NCBI GenBank assembly: GCA_031284275.1 | Contig: JAITAD010000048.1 | Span: forward strand, 1 to 7,400 | DNA length: 7,400 bases | Source of the DNA: Tannerellaceae bacterium | Lineage (GTDB): Bacteria; Bacteroidota; Bacteroidia; Bacteroidales; Tannerellaceae | Reading direction: 5' to 3' | Shown: one piece after another, positions 6,094-7,400 of the stretch | Layout: every line of letters begins with the position of its first letter | Position numbering within the stretch: position 1 is the stretch's first letter | Notes under the pieces: model-generated | Databases searched by the model: none | Seen by the model: the letters and a program-made list of their open reading frames with translations, nothing else | Told to the model about the DNA's origin: nothing | Position numbers and translations under genes: made by a program

Positions 6094-6115
6094 CACGCAT
6101 ATGAAAACGGTAACG

Positions 6116-6118
6116 TAA
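6116..6118 (+). other. In-frame TAA inside the signal peptide coding region
   Basis: TAA is codon 6 after the ATG at 6101, between the basic MKTVT start and the hydrophobic core. A single change of its first base (for example to AAA) would give MKTVTKSSLAFLFF, a textbook signal peptide start. Confidence 0.85.
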
Positions 6119-7154
6119 AGTTCTCTTGCCTTCCTGTTCTTCCTGCTCTGCCTTTGCCCGGTGCGGGCGCAGATTAATTACTTGCAAGACGGGATAGAAT
6201 ACCGGCTCTTCGCGAACGGTGACGGTACGAAAACCGCTACCGTCACCTCCGTCAACAATGGTGAGGATGAGCTGATACCTGCCGACTGCACCATCCCCGA
6301 CGACGTCACATACAACGACGCGTCCTACACCGTCACCGCCATCGGCGCCAACGCTTTCGCCGCTGCCAAGGACTACCTGACCTCGGTGCAGTTCCCCGTC
6401 GGCCTGACGTCCATCGGCGACCAGGTTTTCTGGGGTTGCAGCAAGCTGACCTCGGTGCAGTTCCCCGCCGGCCTGAAAACCATCGGCAGTTCCGCTTTCC
6501 AAAATTGCAGCGGTCTGGAGGGTAAGCTGACGTTCCCCGCCGGCTTGACGTCCATCGGCATCTCCGCTTTTTGGGGTTGCAGCAGCCTGGACTCGGTGGT
6601 CTTCCCTGACGCTCTGAATGACATCGGTAACTATGCTTTTGAAGGTTGCACAGCCCTGGCCTCGGTCACCCTTCCTTCCTCCCTGACCGTCATCAACCCG
6701 GGCGTTTTCGCCCAATGCAGCAGCCTGTCTTCGGTGGCCTTGCCCGGCGGCTTGACAAAAATCGAGGTCTACGCTTTCCAAAGGTGCAGCGGCCTGGAGG
6801 GTACGCTGACGCTCCCCGCCTCCCTGACGTCCATCGGCAGCAGCGCTTTTGCAAACTGCACCAACCTGGACACCGTCGCCCTGCTGCCTGAAACGCCGCC
6901 GACGCTTGGCGGCAGCGTTTTCCAAGACGTTTTTGCCGTCTTCACTTGCCCCGAAGGGTCAGAGGGCCGCTACGCTGCCGCCTATGGTTGGAGCGCTTAT
7001 TTTGATCCGGAAACCGGTCCCGGCCCCGGCCCGGAAACGGGTACATACGACTTCTCTTTCGCACTCCTCCTCCCCGACTATACTACCGCCGCCGTCACCG
7101 GCTTCGCCTCCGGCGTGTCGGTAGCCGAACTCTACATCCCCGACAGCCTCCTGT

Positions 7155-7165
7155 ACCAGGCACGC
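7155..7165 (+). other. Probable one-base deletion (frameshift) in the LRR gene
   Basis: Before this point the LRR protein reads in the frame of 6101; from 7162 onward it reads in the next frame without interruption. Adding one G to the GG at 7159-7160 would turn LYQ-ARSTPS into LYQ-GTLYPITKIYGGAF, which joins the two LRR-bearing parts smoothly. Confidence 0.75.
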
Positions 7166-7400
7166 TCTACCCCATCACCAAAATCTACGGCGGCGCTTTC
7201 AGCAATAAATCCGGTCTGGTCTCAGTGAGGTTCCCCGCCGGCCTCACCCGCATCGGTTACAATGCTTTCTTCTCTTGCATCAGCCTGAGTTCCCTGGAAC
7301 TCCCCTCCGCCCTGGACTTCATCGAAACTCTCGCTTTCTACGGTTGCAGCAGCTTGGCCGCCGTCCACGTCCACGCCATCACGCCGCCGGGGCTTGGCGC

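Larger units (their letters stand above)
6101..7400 (+). pseudogene. BspA/TpLRR-type leucine-rich-repeat secreted protein, broken (nonsense codon and frameshift), continues past window end
   Basis: Intact members of this Bacteroidales family are exported, surface-associated proteins that in oral species bind host proteins. The ATG at 6101 gives MKTVT and then TAA (6116-6118); in the same frame follows a clear signal-peptide core, SSLAFLFFLLCLCPVRAQ (6119-6172), with likely cleavage after VRA. The mature part starts INYLQDGIEYRLF and, from about 6330 to 6880, carries roughly seven LRR_5 repeats of about 23 residues (pattern LTSVQFPAGLTSIGxxAFxxC). A TPPTLGGSVF block, a GWSAYF segment and a Gly-Pro-rich linker (about 7000-7045) follow. 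Near 7160 the frame changes: the same frame stops at 7226-7228, while the next frame continues with GTLYPITKIYGGAFSNKSG and more LRRs (FPAGLTRIGYNAFFSC) to the window edge. One missing G around 7159-7160 would restore it. Initiation at GTG 6161 could give a cytosolic protein but loses the signal peptide. The gene is recently broken or the sequence carries errors. Confidence 0.85.

Noticed and set aside
5869..6096. Minus-strand Val/Cys-rich peptide frame over the 9-bp array
   Set aside because: The VCIVCIVC pattern is only the complement of the tandem repeats and has no upstream initiation context or family similarity.
5912..6925. A 337-codon minus-strand frame opposite the LRR gene
   Set aside because: Its repetitive sequence mirrors the 23-residue LRR units, which leave the opposite strand open. 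The LRR reading has clear family patterns and a signal peptide; this one has none.

Overview
The window looks like a chromosomal segment from a Bacteroidales bacterium. The evidence is a Bacteroidetes-type -7 promoter element (TAnnTTTG), genes without Shine-Dalgarno leaders, a DnaB, PyrE and SRPBCC protein of recognisably Bacteroides/Parabacteroides/Tannerella type, a eukaryote-like (GT3) glycogen synthase, and a BspA-type leucine-rich-repeat surface protein. The high GC content and the BspA-like gene make a Tannerella-like organism a reasonable guess, but the genus is not proven from sequence alone.

Layout. At 1-230 a good -7 box is followed by a 57-codon ORF. Its first 38 residues match the N-terminus of the Bacteroidales AAA-type ATP-binding proteins and then break off before the Walker A motif, so it is a truncated remnant. 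Four bases after its stop, dnaB (235-1746, +) begins with three in-frame copies of a 15-bp unit, each starting with ATG. dnaB meets, tail to tail and with overlapping stop codons, a four-gene minus-strand operon: pyrE (5694-5041), a small SRPBCC protein (5033-4557), a class I PLP aminotransferase (4564-3365) and a GT3-like glycogen synthase (3368-1743). Spacings are 7 nt, an 8-nt overlap and a 4-nt ATGA overlap, so the four genes are almost certainly co-transcribed and probably translationally coupled.

From 5695 to about 6100 lies a divergent intergenic region with a cluster of inverted and direct repeats (5869-5938), a weak promoter-like box, and twelve copies of a 9-bp unit (5986-6093), many carrying an ATG in one frame. 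It leads into a BspA/TpLRR-type secreted protein gene (6101 to beyond the window end). That gene carries a TAA inside its signal peptide at codon 6 and a probable one-base deletion near 7160, so it is annotated as a pseudogene.

The core block (about 178 to 5880) is ordinary housekeeping: replicative helicase, last steps of UMP synthesis, an amino-acid transaminase and glycogen storage. The flanks are accessory and damaged. C/G strand asymmetry switches sign close to both edges of the core block regardless of coding strand, which suggests that the flanks or the block have been rearranged. I see no convincing new defence or catalytic system. The most unusual material is the start-codon-bearing tandem repeats at two gene starts and the doubly broken surface-protein gene.
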